This document shows, piece after piece, positions 7,936 to 16,491 of a stretch of 46,762 nucleotides of DNA (its first letter is position 1; every line of letters begins with the position of its first letter). The position numbers and the translations under genes were made by a program. The notes below the pieces were generated by a model, which made no database searches, was not told the origin of the DNA, and saw nothing but the letters and a program-made list of their open reading frames with translations. Source of the stretch: an uncultured Eubacteriales bacterium (GTDB lineage: Bacteria; Bacillota; Clostridia; Christensenellales; Aristaeellaceae); assembly GCA_902773895.1 (NCBI GenBank), contig CACYGB010000017.1:1-46762 (forward strand), in the 5' to 3' direction.

Positions 7936-9259
7936 GGAAAAGGATACCATCGCCGCCCTGGCCACCGCGCCGGGCGAAGGGGGCATCGCCATCGTGCGCG
8001 TCAGCGGCCCGGAAGCCGAAAACGCGCTGAAAGCCCTGTTCGTTCCCCGGCGGGACTTCGAAAGCCATCGCTTTTATTACGGCCATATCGTGGATCAGGG
8101 GGAAACCCTGGATGAATGCATGGCCGTCCTGATGCGCGCTCCCCAGTCCTACACCCGGGAGGACGTGGCGGAAATCCACCTGCACGGCGGCGAATGGGCC
8201 GCGCGCAGCGTGCTGCAGTCCCTGTACCGCCTGGGCATCCGGGCGGCGGAGCCGGGGGAATTCACCCGGCGCGCCTTCCTGAACGGCCGCATTGACCTGA
8301 GCCGCGCCGAAGCGGTGATGAACCTGATCGCCGCCGACTCCAGCCGGGCGGCCCGGGCGGCGGTGCGGCAGCTGGACGGCGGCGTCAGCGCCTTTATCCG
8401 CGACGCCCAGGCCCGGATGATCACCCTGCTTTCCGGGGCGGCCGCCGCGCTGGATTATCCCGAGGAAATTACGTTTGAAGAAGCGGCCGGTGACCTGGAA
8501 AGCGGCGCCCTGCGCCTGGCGGAGCAATTGGAAAAGGCCTGCGACGAGCGGGGCGCCCGCATTGCCGAGCACGGCATCGAGGCGGTGCTGTGCGGACGGC
8601 CCAACGTGGGCAAATCCAGCCTGCTCAACGCCTTCGCCCGCCAGGAGCGGGCCATCGTGACCGACATTCCCGGCACCACCCGGGACATCATCCGCGCCGA
8701 CGTGCTCATCGACGGGCTGCGGGTCCATTTTTCCGACACCGCCGGGCTTCGGGACAGCGCCGACGCCATTGAGCAGATCGGTGTGGAGCGGGCCCGCCGG
8801 GCCATCGCCGGGGCCGACGCGGTGTTGACCGTGCTCAACGCCCGGGAGGAATTGACGGAGGAGGACCGGGCGCTGCTGAAGGAAACGGAAAACGCCCCCC
8901 GCATCATCGTGCTGAACCAGTGGGACCAACCCACCGTCCTGCGTCCCGGCGACTTTCCCGGCGCCGTGACCGTATCCGCCGTCACGGGCGAAGGCCTGGC
9001 GGAACTGGAAAAGCGGGTGGCCGCCTTCGGCGCCGGCGCCGGCGAAAGCGCCCTGACCCAGCAGCGCCACATGGCCCTGGCCCGGGAAGCAGCCGCCTCC
9101 CTGCGCTCCGCCGCCGCAGTCTGCCGCGCCGGCGAGGATGTGTCCCTGGCCGTGATCGACCTGCAAAGCGCCCTGGCCGCCCTGGGGCGCATCACCGGCG
9201 AGCAGGTGGACGAAAAACTGATGGACGATATTTTTTCCCGTTTCTGCGTGGGCAAATGA
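7925..9259 (+). CDS. mnmE: tRNA modification GTPase MnmE
   Basis: 444 residues, full length. The N-terminal tetrahydrofolate-binding domain (DTIAALATAPGEGGIAIVRVSG) is followed by a helical domain holding a G domain (G1 GRPNVGKSS, G2 TDIPGTTRD, G3 DTAGLRD). The C-terminus ends in the diagnostic FCVGK with the catalytic cysteine. With MnmG it installs the C5 aminomethyl-type group on U34 of certain tRNAs. The G4 motif reads NQWD rather than the usual NKxD. In many Bacillota mnmE sits with mnmG and rsmG near the origin; here it lies between a kinase and rho, and mnmG is not in the window. Its start overlaps the kinase end. Confidence 0.95.
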   Translation: MRFEEKDTIAALATAPGEGGIAIVRVSGPEAENALKALFVPRRDFESHRFYYGHIVDQGETLDECMAVLMRAPQSYTREDVAEIHLHGGEWAARSVLQSLYRLGIRAAEPGEFTRRAFLNGRIDLSRAEAVMNLIAADSSRAARAAVRQLDGGVSAFIRDAQARMITLLSGAAAALDYPEEITFEEAAGDLESGALRLAEQLEKACDERGARIAEHGIEAVLCGRPNVGKSSLLNAFARQERAIVTDIPGTTRDIIRADVLIDGLRVHFSDTAGLRDSADAIEQIGVERARRAIAGADAVLTVLNAREELTEEDRALLKETENAPRIIVLNQWDQPTVLRPGDFPGAVTVSAVTGEGLAELEKRVAAFGAGAGESALTQQRHMALAREAAASLRSAAAVCRAGEDVSLAVIDLQSALAALGRITGEQVDEKLMDDIFSRFCVGK

Positions 9260-9270
9260 ATTCAATATCC

Positions 9271-9304
9271 GTGAAAATTGAATACAAATTCAACGAATTT
9301 TCAC
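9271..9304 (+). terminator. AT-rich inverted repeat after mnmE
   Basis: Arms GTGAAAATT (9271-9279) and AATTTTCAC (9296-9304) are perfect, with a second inner pair GAAT/ATTC. It starts 12 nt after the mnmE stop and ends about 28 nt before the rho -35 box. There is no T-run. It could be a 3' end or a protein-binding site upstream of the rho promoter. Confidence 0.4.
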
Positions 9305-9331
9305 GAAGCTTTACGAATTCAGGAAAAAAGA

Positions 9332-9360
9332 TTGAAATGGATAAAAAAATCTGTTATAAT
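9332..9360 (+). promoter_or_regulatory. rho promoter with extended -10
   Basis: TTGAAA-N17-TATAAT preceded by TGt (extended -10). Transcription would begin near 9367, giving a leader of about 170 nt before the rho start. rho leaders are often sites of autoregulation. Confidence 0.75.
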
Positions 9361-9540
9361 TGACGCACCAATGGTTTGCGGCAGAAAAGAAATCCGTCAC
9401 AAAACAGGAATTGAGGTCTGACATGATCTGATGAAAAAACAAGCACGCCCCCGCGCGATATAAGCCTGTTCTTCATCCGGCCCCAAAGCAACCGCCGCTT
9501 TTCTTTCCGTATGATTTCACGAAGCAAGCAGGAGGATCCG

Positions 9541-11310
9541 ATGAGCGAAAAATTCGAAAAAATGTCCGTGGTAGAGCTGCGCAAGGTCGCCAAGGAAATG
9601 GGCGTCAAGCTGGGCGCCGGCATCAACAAGCAAGGCATTATCGAAAAGCTGGCGGAGGCGGAAAGCGCCTCTGCCGCCAGCGAAGCGCCCCGGCCCGTCT
9701 CCCGGCCCATCCGCAGTGCCACGCTGATCACCGATGATGAATCGGAGGATGAGGATGTGCCAGTTTTGACCCCCAATCCCCGCGCGCAGCAGCCTGCCGC
9801 CCGCCCCGGGGCCACGCCTGCCGGCGCTTCCTCCCTGAGCACCATTTCCGCCAAGGCTCCCGCCTTTACCATGGAGGGTTCCCGCGCCTGGCACAATCCC
9901 CGGCCTTATCAGAACGCGTCGCCGTCCTACCAGCGTCCGCAGAACAATACCTGGGGCGCGCCGCGGACCCCGCAGCCTGCCGCCCCGCAGCAGCGCACCT
10001 ACGCTCCCGCGCCGCAGCAGGCCTCCGCCCGGCCCGCGCCCTCCTATCCCCAGCGCTTCGGGCCGGAGCAGTCCGCCGCGGAGCCCCAGCAGCCCGCCGT
10101 GCAGGATTACCGGCCCGCCTACCACCAGGATTACCAGGAACCCCGGGAGCAGATGTACACCCGCCCCGCCTATGCGGCGCAGGCCCCCGCGCCCGGCCCC
10201 TCCCTGCCCGAGTTGCTGACCGGCGGCGACGTCAGCGACGGCGAAGGCGTGCTGGAAATGCACCCGGACGGCTACGGCGTGCTTCGCACCCGGGTGGCCG
10301 GCAAAAAGGACATTTATATTTCCAACGCCCAGATCCGCCGGTTCGCCCTGCGCACCGGGGATTTCGTCCAGGGCAAAACCCGGCCCCAGCGGGAAAACGA
10401 CCGCTACACGGCCATGCTGTACATCACCGAAATCAACGGCCGCAGCGCCGAGGAAACCAAGGACCGCCCCTACTTTGAAAACTTTACCGCGGTCTATCCC
10501 CGCAAGCGCATCAACCTGTCCGGCCGCAGCCAGGACGCGGCCCTGCGGCTCATCGACCTGCTCTCCCCCATCGGCTTTGGCCAGCGCGCCCTGATCCCCT
10601 GCGCGGGAAAGGCGGACAAAACCGGCATGATGAAAAAGCTGGCTGCCGCCATATGCCGCAACTACCCCAAGGCCCAGGTGAAGGTGCTGCTGGTGGATCA
10701 GCGGCCTGAAGAAGTGACCGAGATCCGGGAAGCCCTGAAGGCGGAAGTCATCGCCACCACTTTCGACCAGAGCCCGGAAGTCCAGGCGCGGGTATTCGAC
10801 CTGTGCATCGAGCAGGCCCAGCGTCTGGTGGAGGACGGCCGGGACGTGGTGCTGCTTTTGGACAGCCTGACCCGGATGGCCCGGATCTGCAACCAGAACG
10901 TGCCCGCCACAGCGCGCACCCTGGCCAGCGGGCTGGCTGCCGGCGCCATGCTGCGGCCCAAGAAGTTTTTCGGCGCAGCCCGGAACACCCGGGAAGCCGG
11001 CACCCTGACGGTGATCGCTTTCGCCGAAACGGGCAGCGCCCTGGACGACGCCGTACTGGAGGAAATCGAAAGCGCAGCCAACATGGAACTGCGCCTGACC
11101 GGCCTGGGCAGCGTGGGCTTTGACCCCCTGGCCGCCTTCAACCGGAAATCGGAGCTGCTGCTGGACGAAAAGGAAACGGACGTGGCCGGCAAAATCCGCG
11201 CCATGCTCAGCGGCCTCTCCCCCGAGGAAAGCCTGGCCCAGCTGCTTTCCATGCTGGAAAAAACCGACAGCAACGACGACCTGGTGCAGAAATTCGACAG
11301 CTGGATGTGA
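9541..11310 (+). CDS. rho: Rho-like transcription termination factor with altered ATPase motifs
   Basis: About 589 residues against about 420 in E. coli. Residues 1-42 form a Rho_N domain. Residues 45-230 are a disordered Pro/Ala/Gln/Tyr-rich insert. A cold-shock-like RNA-binding domain follows (about 235-300: DGYGVLR, KDIYIS, QIRRFALRTGD), then a RecA-like core. The primary RNA site looks intact. Core residues differ from canonical Rho. The Walker A PPKAGKT becomes AGKADKT (residues 355-361, Gly to Asp). The DERPEEV segment reads DQRPEEV (Gln387 where the catalytic Glu is expected). The Q-loop lacks its GK. The RVFPAID and NRSGTRKEE arginines are missing (GFDPLAAFNRKSELL). Walker B LLLDSLTR is kept. 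AGGAGG is 5 nt before the ATG at 9541; the upstream frame from 9511 is not used. Being a Rho homologue is secure, but termination activity is doubtful. Confidence 0.9.
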   Translation: MSEKFEKMSVVELRKVAKEMGVKLGAGINKQGIIEKLAEAESASAASEAPRPVSRPIRSATLITDDESEDEDVPVLTPNPRAQQPAARPGATPAGASSLSTISAKAPAFTMEGSRAWHNPRPYQNASPSYQRPQNNTWGAPRTPQPAAPQQRTYAPAPQQASARPAPSYPQRFGPEQSAAEPQQPAVQDYRPAYHQDYQEPREQMYTRPAYAAQAPAPGPSLPELLTGGDVSDGEGVLEMHPDGYGVLRTRVAGKKDIYISNAQIRRFALRTGDFVQGKTRPQRENDRYTAMLYITEINGRSAEETKDRPYFENFTAVYPRKRINLSGRSQDAALRLIDLLSPIGFGQRALIPCAGKADKTGMMKKLAAAICRNYPKAQVKVLLVDQRPEEVTEIREALKAEVIATTFDQSPEVQARVFDLCIEQAQRLVEDGRDVVLLLDSLTRMARICNQNVPATARTLASGLAAGAMLRPKKFFGAARNTREAGTLTVIAFAETGSALDDAVLEEIESAANMELRLTGLGSVGFDPLAAFNRKSELLLDEKETDVAGKIRAMLSGLSPEESLAQLLSMLEKTDSNDDLVQKFDSWM

Positions 11311-11316
11311 GGCGCC

Positions 11317-12108
11317 ATGTACAAAGCGGTATTCAGCGATATTGACGGCACCCTGCTCAACAGCGCCCACCAGGTGACTCCCCGCACCCGGGACGCCATC
11401 CTGGCCCTGGACGGCAAGGGCATTCCCTTCACCCTGGTATCCGCCCGCAGCCCCGCGGCCATTGAGCCCATCCGCAGGAAAAACGGCTTTTCCGGCCCGC
11501 TGATCTGTTTCAGCGGCGCGCTGATCCTGGACCGGGACGGAAACGTGCTGCACAGTCAGGGCATGGATTTGGCACAGGCCCGGGAAATCATCGAATTTGC
11601 GGAAGAGAACCGCTTCGACATGGCCTGGAGCCTGTACTCCGCCGCCGACTGGCTGGTGCGGGACCGCTCCGACCCCAAGGTGGCCATGGAAGAAGCCATC
11701 GTGGAACTGCAGGCCCAAAACCTGCCCCTGGGACAATGGCCCCGGGAACAGACGTTTTACAAGATCCTGTGTATCTGCAACCCCGCCGCTTCCCCCGAAA
11801 TTGAACGCCGGATGAAAGCCCGCTTCCCGCGCCTGAGCATCGTGCGCTCCTCCGAAATGATGCTGGAGATCATGGTGGGCGGCGTCAGCAAGGGCTTCGC
11901 GGTGCGCCGGCTGTGCAGCCATCTGGGCATCGATCCCCGGGAGGCCATCGCCCTGGGCGACAACTACAACGACCTGGACATGCTGAATGCCGTGGGCCGG
12001 CCGGTGGTGATGCAAAACGCGCCGGAGGACATCCGCCGCCGCTTCGATTTCATCACCGACGACAACGACCACGACGGCGTGGCCCGGGCCATCCGGCAGC
12101 TGATCTGA
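11317..12108 (+). CDS. Cof-type HAD hydrolase
   Basis: 263 residues. HAD motif I is FSDIDGTLLNS at the N-terminus, motif II is in TLVSARSP, Lys is near GGVSKGFAV, and motif IV is GDNYNDLDML. A large C2B cap between motifs II and III is typical of the Cof/YbiV subfamily. These enzymes dephosphorylate sugar phosphates, FMN or pyridoxal phosphate; the substrate cannot be assigned. It starts 6 nt after the rho stop with a weak GAGG site, so it is probably co-transcribed and coupled with rho. Confidence 0.9.
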   Translation: MYKAVFSDIDGTLLNSAHQVTPRTRDAILALDGKGIPFTLVSARSPAAIEPIRRKNGFSGPLICFSGALILDRDGNVLHSQGMDLAQAREIIEFAEENRFDMAWSLYSAADWLVRDRSDPKVAMEEAIVELQAQNLPLGQWPREQTFYKILCICNPAASPEIERRMKARFPRLSIVRSSEMMLEIMVGGVSKGFAVRRLCSHLGIDPREAIALGDNYNDLDMLNAVGRPVVMQNAPEDIRRRFDFITDDNDHDGVARAIRQLI

Positions 12109-12165
12109 TTTTTCCCGTCATACGGCGCATGTTTTGCAGCATAGGCTTTCCCGGGAGGGAACGCC

Positions 12166-12832
12166 ATGAAGCGGACGGAATGCGTCAGGACCCGACGGCG
12201 GCTCGCATTGCGCATGGCGCTGCAGATCCCGGCAGCGCTTGTGCTTGTTTTTCTGCTATTGGAGAAAAACCTGGAAAAAGTGATTCTGGCCATGGCCCAC
12301 GCCTGGGCTGAGGCCATGGCGGTAATACATCAGCGAGGCCGTACGGGACACCATGGGCGGCCCCATTCCCTATGAGGACATGATCGCCGTCCGCACCGAC
12401 AGCGCCGGCCGCGTCACCATGCTGCAGGCCAACGCTGTGCGGATGAACGAGCTGGCCACCCTGACGGCCATCGAGGCGCAAAAGCGGCTGCAAAGCGCCG
12501 ACGCCCAAAGCGTTTCCATCCCGCTGGGCGCCGCCCTGGGCATCCCCTTTCTGTCCGTCCTGGGGCCGCAGATTCCGGTGCGCATTGTGCCGGTCAGCGC
12601 GGTGTCCGCCGCCTTTTCCACCGAGTTCGAGTCCGCCGGCATCAACCAGAGCCGCCACAAAATCTTCCTGTCCCTGCACGCCCAGGCGCGGCTGGTCATT
12701 CCCGGCGGCGCCAAACAGGTAGATCTGAAAGGCCAGGTGCTCATTGCCGAATCCATCATCGTGGGCGAGGTTCCCCAATCCTACGTAAACGTGCCGGAAA
12801 TGGACGACGCGCTGAATTTTGCCCTTCCGTGA
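12166..12832 (+). pseudogene. yunB: YunB-like sporulation protein, frameshifted
   Basis: Two overlapping frames together make one YunB-like protein of about 221 residues. The first (from ATG 12166, with GGGAGGG about 6 nt before it) gives a basic N-terminus and one membrane helix (LQIPAALVLVFLLLEKNL). It runs out of frame near 12317-12328. The next frame continues as YISEAVRDTMGGPIPYEDMI and the conserved YunB body (VSIPLGAALG, FSTEFESAGINQSRHKIF, YVNVPEMDDALNF). The shift is +1 (one extra base or two missing). In B. subtilis yunB is a mother-cell sporulation gene. Either the gene is broken here or the draft has an error. The assignment rests on recalled family features. Confidence 0.7.
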
Positions 12833-12904
12833 CGGAAAAACGGTAAAAAATTCAAAAAAAATGGAAAATCCGGCCCATTTGAGCCAGGAAAATTCGTCCT
12901 TTGC

Positions 12905-12933
12905 TTGACACAAAGGCTTTCTTGTTCTAAAAT
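12905..12933 (+). promoter_or_regulatory. Near-consensus promoter for the Ig-like membrane protein
   Basis: TTGACA-N17-TAAAAT, with the start of transcription near 12940 and a leader of about 55 nt before ATG 12996. Confidence 0.82.
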
Positions 12934-12995
12934 GAACAAAGTGGATATTTATGTCCCGGCGCAGAAAACTGCGGCCCGGGAAGGAGGGAGGGGCA

Positions 12996-14966
12996 ATGAT
13001 GTTTGCCCGTCGTAAACTGATTGGAATCGCAGGGCTGCTGGCTCTGATTATGGCGCTCCTGCTGGCCATGGGCACGACGGCGCTGGCGGAGGGGGATCCG
13101 GTGGATTTTACCATCCAGGTTACCCCCAAGGCGCTGACCGAGCCCGGGGATGTGACGGTTTCCCTGCGGGTGGCCAACACCTCCTCTGAGGATATGATGT
13201 ACCCCGTCACGCTCTATGATCCCGCCGGCAACGTGGTCAAAGGCTTCGGCAACCAGGGCAGCTATACCCTGTCCGCCGGCGCTTTCCGCACCTGGGAAGG
13301 CACCTGGCGCGTGACCCAGGCCCAGCTGGACGCCGGCGAATTCGCCTACCTGCTGAAATACTCCATGGACGACAACGGCGAAGTGGTGAATTTCGAGCGC
13401 AAGGCCGTGGCCCGCATCGAAGCCGCCGGCGAAAAGGTCACCCTGGCCGTCAGCCGCACCATCAACCCCGAAGTGGTCCGCTCCGGCGGCCAGGCCTCCG
13501 TGGTGTACGAGCTGTACAACAGCGGCAACATTGAGCTGACCGACATCCGGGTGAAGGAGCACATCTCCAAAACCGCCCAGACGATAAAATCCCTGGGCGC
13601 CAACCAGCGCGCCACCCTGACCTTTACCTCCCGGATGGGCAACGCGGACCTGTCCAGCAGCGCCACCATTACCTACAAGGCCAAAGGCACCACCCGCACC
13701 ATCACCCAGAAGGTGGACGAGGCGGTCATTCCCCTGGCCAAGCCCAATTTGAAAATCTCCCTGTCCTCCCCCACGGCCGGCGTCAACATCGGGGACGCCG
13801 CCACGCTGGTCGTCACCTTCACCAACAGCGGCAACGTGTCCTACCGCAACGTCAAAGTGGTGGACGACAAAAAAGGCGAGATCCTGACGAACCTGTCCAT
13901 TCCCGCCGGGGCCACCGTAACGGAAGAAAAGCAGTTCATCCTGAAAGAGCCCACCACCTTCAAGGTGACCGCCAGCCTGCCGGACAACACCGGCGAAACC
14001 CGCACCCTCAGCGCGGGGGAATTGACCATCGGCGTCTATGACCCGGAAAAATCCATGCACCTGACGCTGGATCTGGCGGCGGATCAAACCACCGTTCCCG
14101 CCATTCCCGCCGACGTGCGCTTCCACCTGACGGTGACCAACAACAGCAACGTCAAGGCGGAAAAGATCATTATTTCCCACGGCGCTACCACCATCTACAC
14201 CATCCCGTCCCTGGAACCCGGCGCCAACGCCGTCATTACCCGGGACGTGCGCATCTCCCAGGCCGGCAAATTCCGCTTCACCGCCTCCGTCAAGGACGCG
14301 CTGAAGAACACCGTCACCTTTGATTCCAACACCGTGCAGATCGTGTTCGCCCAGCCCACCGCCGCGCCTACCCAGGTGCCCGTGGTCACCGTGGCGCCGC
14401 CTGCGCTGGTGACCCCCGTGCCGGCGGATCCCATGCTGGGCCAGGCCCGCGGCGCCCTGCTGACGGCCGGCGCCGTGATCGGCGGCCTGTTCGGCGTAGC
14501 CTTCGTGCTGTTCCTGGTCAGCAGCATCGTGCGGCTGTACAAAAAGGCCAAATCCAACGCCGCCTATGATCACCTGGAGCTGGGCGAACGCCGGGATTAC
14601 ACCGAGCCCGCTGACGAGGAGCTGGAAGACATCGACGTCCGCACGGAAGAAAACTATCACGCGGACGAAGAAGAGGACATCGTTAAGCCCCTGAAGAAAG
14701 CCGCGGAGGATCTGCCCGATCCCGACGACCTGCCCGATTGGGACGGCGAGAGCGGCTACCGTGTAACCCGGGTGGAAGAAAAGCCGGCAGAGGAAGCCGC
14801 TCCCCAGCAGGAAACGGCAGCCCCGGAAGAACCCGCTGAAGAGAAAACAGCGGAAATCCCGCAGGAAGCCGAAACGCCCATCGAGGAAACCACCGAAGAA
14901 GCGGTGGAGGACGTGCCCCGGCACCGCCGCAGCCGCCGCACCCAGCGGACGGAAGACGGCGAATAA
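12996..14966 (+). CDS. Membrane-anchored protein with Ig-like (CARDB/DUF11-type) repeats
   Basis: About 656 residues. An N-terminal signal sequence (LIGIAGLLALIMALLLAMGT, then TALA) is followed by four repeated beta-sandwich units of about 110 residues. These share patterns such as VSLRVANTSSEDM, VVYELYNSGNIELTDI, VTFTNSGNVSYRNVKV and LTVTNNSNVKAEKI, as in CARDB, DUF11 or NEW3 domains. A Pro/Thr-rich linker leads to one membrane helix (about 490-515). The cytoplasmic tail is rich in Glu and Pro and ends in a basic RHRRSRR cluster. AAGGAGG is 8 nt before ATG 12996, so the longer frame from 12951 is rejected. A strong promoter precedes it and a hairpin terminator follows. The ligand is unknown; an envelope scaffold or adhesin is plausible. 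Confidence 0.82.
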   Translation: MMFARRKLIGIAGLLALIMALLLAMGTTALAEGDPVDFTIQVTPKALTEPGDVTVSLRVANTSSEDMMYPVTLYDPAGNVVKGFGNQGSYTLSAGAFRTWEGTWRVTQAQLDAGEFAYLLKYSMDDNGEVVNFERKAVARIEAAGEKVTLAVSRTINPEVVRSGGQASVVYELYNSGNIELTDIRVKEHISKTAQTIKSLGANQRATLTFTSRMGNADLSSSATITYKAKGTTRTITQKVDEAVIPLAKPNLKISLSSPTAGVNIGDAATLVVTFTNSGNVSYRNVKVVDDKKGEILTNLSIPAGATVTEEKQFILKEPTTFKVTASLPDNTGETRTLSAGELTIGVYDPEKSMHLTLDLAADQTTVPAIPADVRFHLTVTNNSNVKAEKIIISHGATTIYTIPSLEPGANAVITRDVRISQAGKFRFTASVKDALKNTVTFDSNTVQIVFAQPTAAPTQVPVVTVAPPALVTPVPADPMLGQARGALLTAGAVIGGLFGVAFVLFLVSSIVRLYKKAKSNAAYDHLELGERRDYTEPADEELEDIDVRTEENYHADEEEDIVKPLKKAAEDLPDPDDLPDWDGESGYRVTRVEEKPAEEAAPQQETAAPEEPAEEKTAEIPQEAETPIEETTEEAVEDVPRHRRSRRTQRTEDGE

Positions 14967-14984
14967 GCAACCCAATCCATTCTG

Positions 14985-15022
14985 AACCGTCGGCAAGCCA
15001 TGATCGCCTGCCGGCGGTTTTT
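14985..15022 (+). terminator. Intrinsic terminator
   Basis: 11-bp stem AACCGTCGGCA/TGCCGGCGGTT (one wobble) followed by TTTTT, 18 nt after the stop of the Ig-like protein gene. Confidence 0.8.
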
Positions 15023-15056
15023 CAAAAACACTTTTGAACAGAAAGGAATCGCCCGC

Positions 15057-15479
15057 ATGAAAAGCCTGCGCATCCTGGTCATTGACGGCCAGGGCGGCGG
15101 CATTGGCCGGCAGCTGGTGGAAGCCATCCGGGAAGCCGCCATTCCCTGCGAAATCACCGCAGTCGGCACCAATACCGCCGCCACCGCCGCCATGCTCAAA
15201 TCCGGCGCCGATCAGGGCGCCACCGGCGAAAACGCGGTGGCGGTCTGCGCCCGGGACGCCGAAATCATCACCGGGCCCGTCGGTATCGCCATTGCCGATT
15301 CCCTGCTGGGGGAAATCACGCCCCGGATGGCGCTGGCCGTGGGCCAAAGCCCGGCGCGGAAGCTGCTGCTGCCGGTGAATCATTGCAGCAACATCATCGT
15401 GGGCGTGGGAGACCTGTCCCTGCGCACCCTGACCCAGGAGGCGGTGCGGCGCATCCGGGAGATGGCGGAGGAAGCATGA
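15057..15479 (+). CDS. DUF3842 family protein
   Basis: About 140 residues. A Rossmann-like start (ILVIDGQGGGIGRQLVEAI) and the conserved body AVGTNTAATAAMLKSGAD, ITGPVGIAIADSLLGEITP and NHCSNIIVGVGDLSL mark this as DUF3842, a small clostridial family with no known function. The Gly-rich GQGGGIG loop suggests nucleotide binding. AAAGGA lies about 10 nt before ATG 15057. The frame open from 15000 runs through a terminator and is not used. Its stop overlaps the next start as ATGA, so the two proteins are probably made together. Confidence 0.82.
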   Translation: MKSLRILVIDGQGGGIGRQLVEAIREAAIPCEITAVGTNTAATAAMLKSGADQGATGENAVAVCARDAEIITGPVGIAIADSLLGEITPRMALAVGQSPARKLLLPVNHCSNIIVGVGDLSLRTLTQEAVRRIREMAEEA

Positions 15480-16033
15480 CGTTTGACACGGCACGGGCTT
15501 TGATCGAAAGCCGGCTAAAAGACAGGCTGATCGTGGCCCTGGAGGGCGGCGCAGCCAGCGGGAAAACCACCCTGGCCGCTCAACTGGCGGCACATTTTCA
15601 CGCGCCGGTGATCGCCATGGACGACTTTTTCCTTCCCTCCTCCCTGCGCACACCCCAGCGCTTTGCCCAGGTCGGCGGAAACATCCACTATGAACGCTTC
15701 AATGAGCAGGTGGCCGACGCCGTCCGGAACCGGCGCCCCATTCAATACGACGTCTTCGACTGCCACGCCGGAATAATCCGGGAGCGGATCCTGATTCCGG
15801 AAGAGCAGCCGCTGGTGCTGGTGGAAGGCGTTTATTCCCTGCATCCCCTGTTCCGGGACATCTACGATTTGCGCATATTCCTGCGCACTGCGCCCGAAAC
15901 CCAGGATGCCCGGCTCCGCGCCCGGGGCGATTGGCTGTACCGCCGCTTTCAGGCTGAATGGCTGCCCCTGGAAAAGGCGTACTTTGATTCCGAAGACTGG
16001 GCCGCCCTTTGCGACGCTGTGCTGGATACGTAA
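15476..16033 (+). CDS. Uridine kinase-like P-loop protein
   Basis: About 185 residues. The Walker A loop EGGAASGKTT sits near the N-terminus. It is followed by APVIAMDDFFLP (the DD of the uridine kinase/phosphoribulokinase group), IHYERFNEQV, YDVFDCHAG, and VLVEGVYSLHPLF ending a nucleoside-kinase core. A lid-like RLRARGDWLYRRFQAEW segment follows. It is near the size of uridine kinase, but substrate specificity is unclear. It starts inside the DUF3842 stop (ATGA overlap). Confidence 0.82.
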   Translation: MTFDTARALIESRLKDRLIVALEGGAASGKTTLAAQLAAHFHAPVIAMDDFFLPSSLRTPQRFAQVGGNIHYERFNEQVADAVRNRRPIQYDVFDCHAGIIRERILIPEEQPLVLVEGVYSLHPLFRDIYDLRIFLRTAPETQDARLRARGDWLYRRFQAEWLPLEKAYFDSEDWAALCDAVLDT

Positions 16034-16102
16034 GGGCCGCCGGCTGCGGATACCGCATGGCTGTATTTTCAAGCGATGTCCCGCTGAAGCAGGGAGAACG
16101 CT

Positions 16103-16478
16103 GGGGCGCTGCCCCACACCCCGCCGGGGAGGATGATCCTCCCCGGATCCCATCCATTTCGGATACTGTGTTACTTTCTTTTCAAACAATGCTCCGCAGT
16201 AGCAGAGGAAACGAAAACCTGCCGTTCCCGGGCAGGCCGGCTAAGCCGGCCCGCCTGTGCGCAAGCGCACAGGGAAAAGGCTGGGGATTTCCCGAAAAAC
16301 AAGCCCGCTTGTTTTCTCGGAAATCCCCAGCCTTTTTGATTGCCCGGGAGCTCTCTTGCTGACATAAAAAGCCCCGGGCGCATACTGTTTGTTTTACCAA
16401 GTGTGCAGCATCGCCAAGGAGAAGTCCAGGACCCGGCGGGTCCTGGTTCAGGGGCCCGGGGGCTGAAGAAGCCCCCGG
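16103..16478. repeat. Cluster of perfect palindromes in a 450-bp gap
   Basis: This convergent gap carries at least six inverted repeats. They are GGGGC/GCCCC (16103-16115), CCGGGGAGGAT/ATCCTCCCCGG (16124-16146), GGCCGGC/GCCGGCC (16235-16251), CCTGTGCGC/GCGCACAGG (16254-16273), CCAGGACCC/GGGTCCTGG (16426-16446) and CCGGGGGC/GCCCCCGG (16456-16478). The large terminator-like hairpin at 16275-16337 is listed separately. No coding frame is convincing. It resembles intergenic palindromic (REP-like) DNA. Confidence 0.65.
16275..16337. terminator. Large bidirectional terminator-like hairpin
   Basis: Arms of about 28 nt pair almost fully (AAAAGGCTGGGGATTTCC with GGAAATCCCCAGCCTTTTT, and inner AAACAAG/CTTGTTT). 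The A-run on one side and T-run on the other suit termination in both directions between the convergent kinase-like and L,D-transpeptidase genes. Confidence 0.75.
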
Positions 16479-16491
16479 CGCCTATGCCCCT

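Noticed and set aside
12927-15653. 908-codon minus frame
   Set aside because: Antisense to the Ig-like protein and DUF3842 genes; composition is that of a GC-skew shadow.
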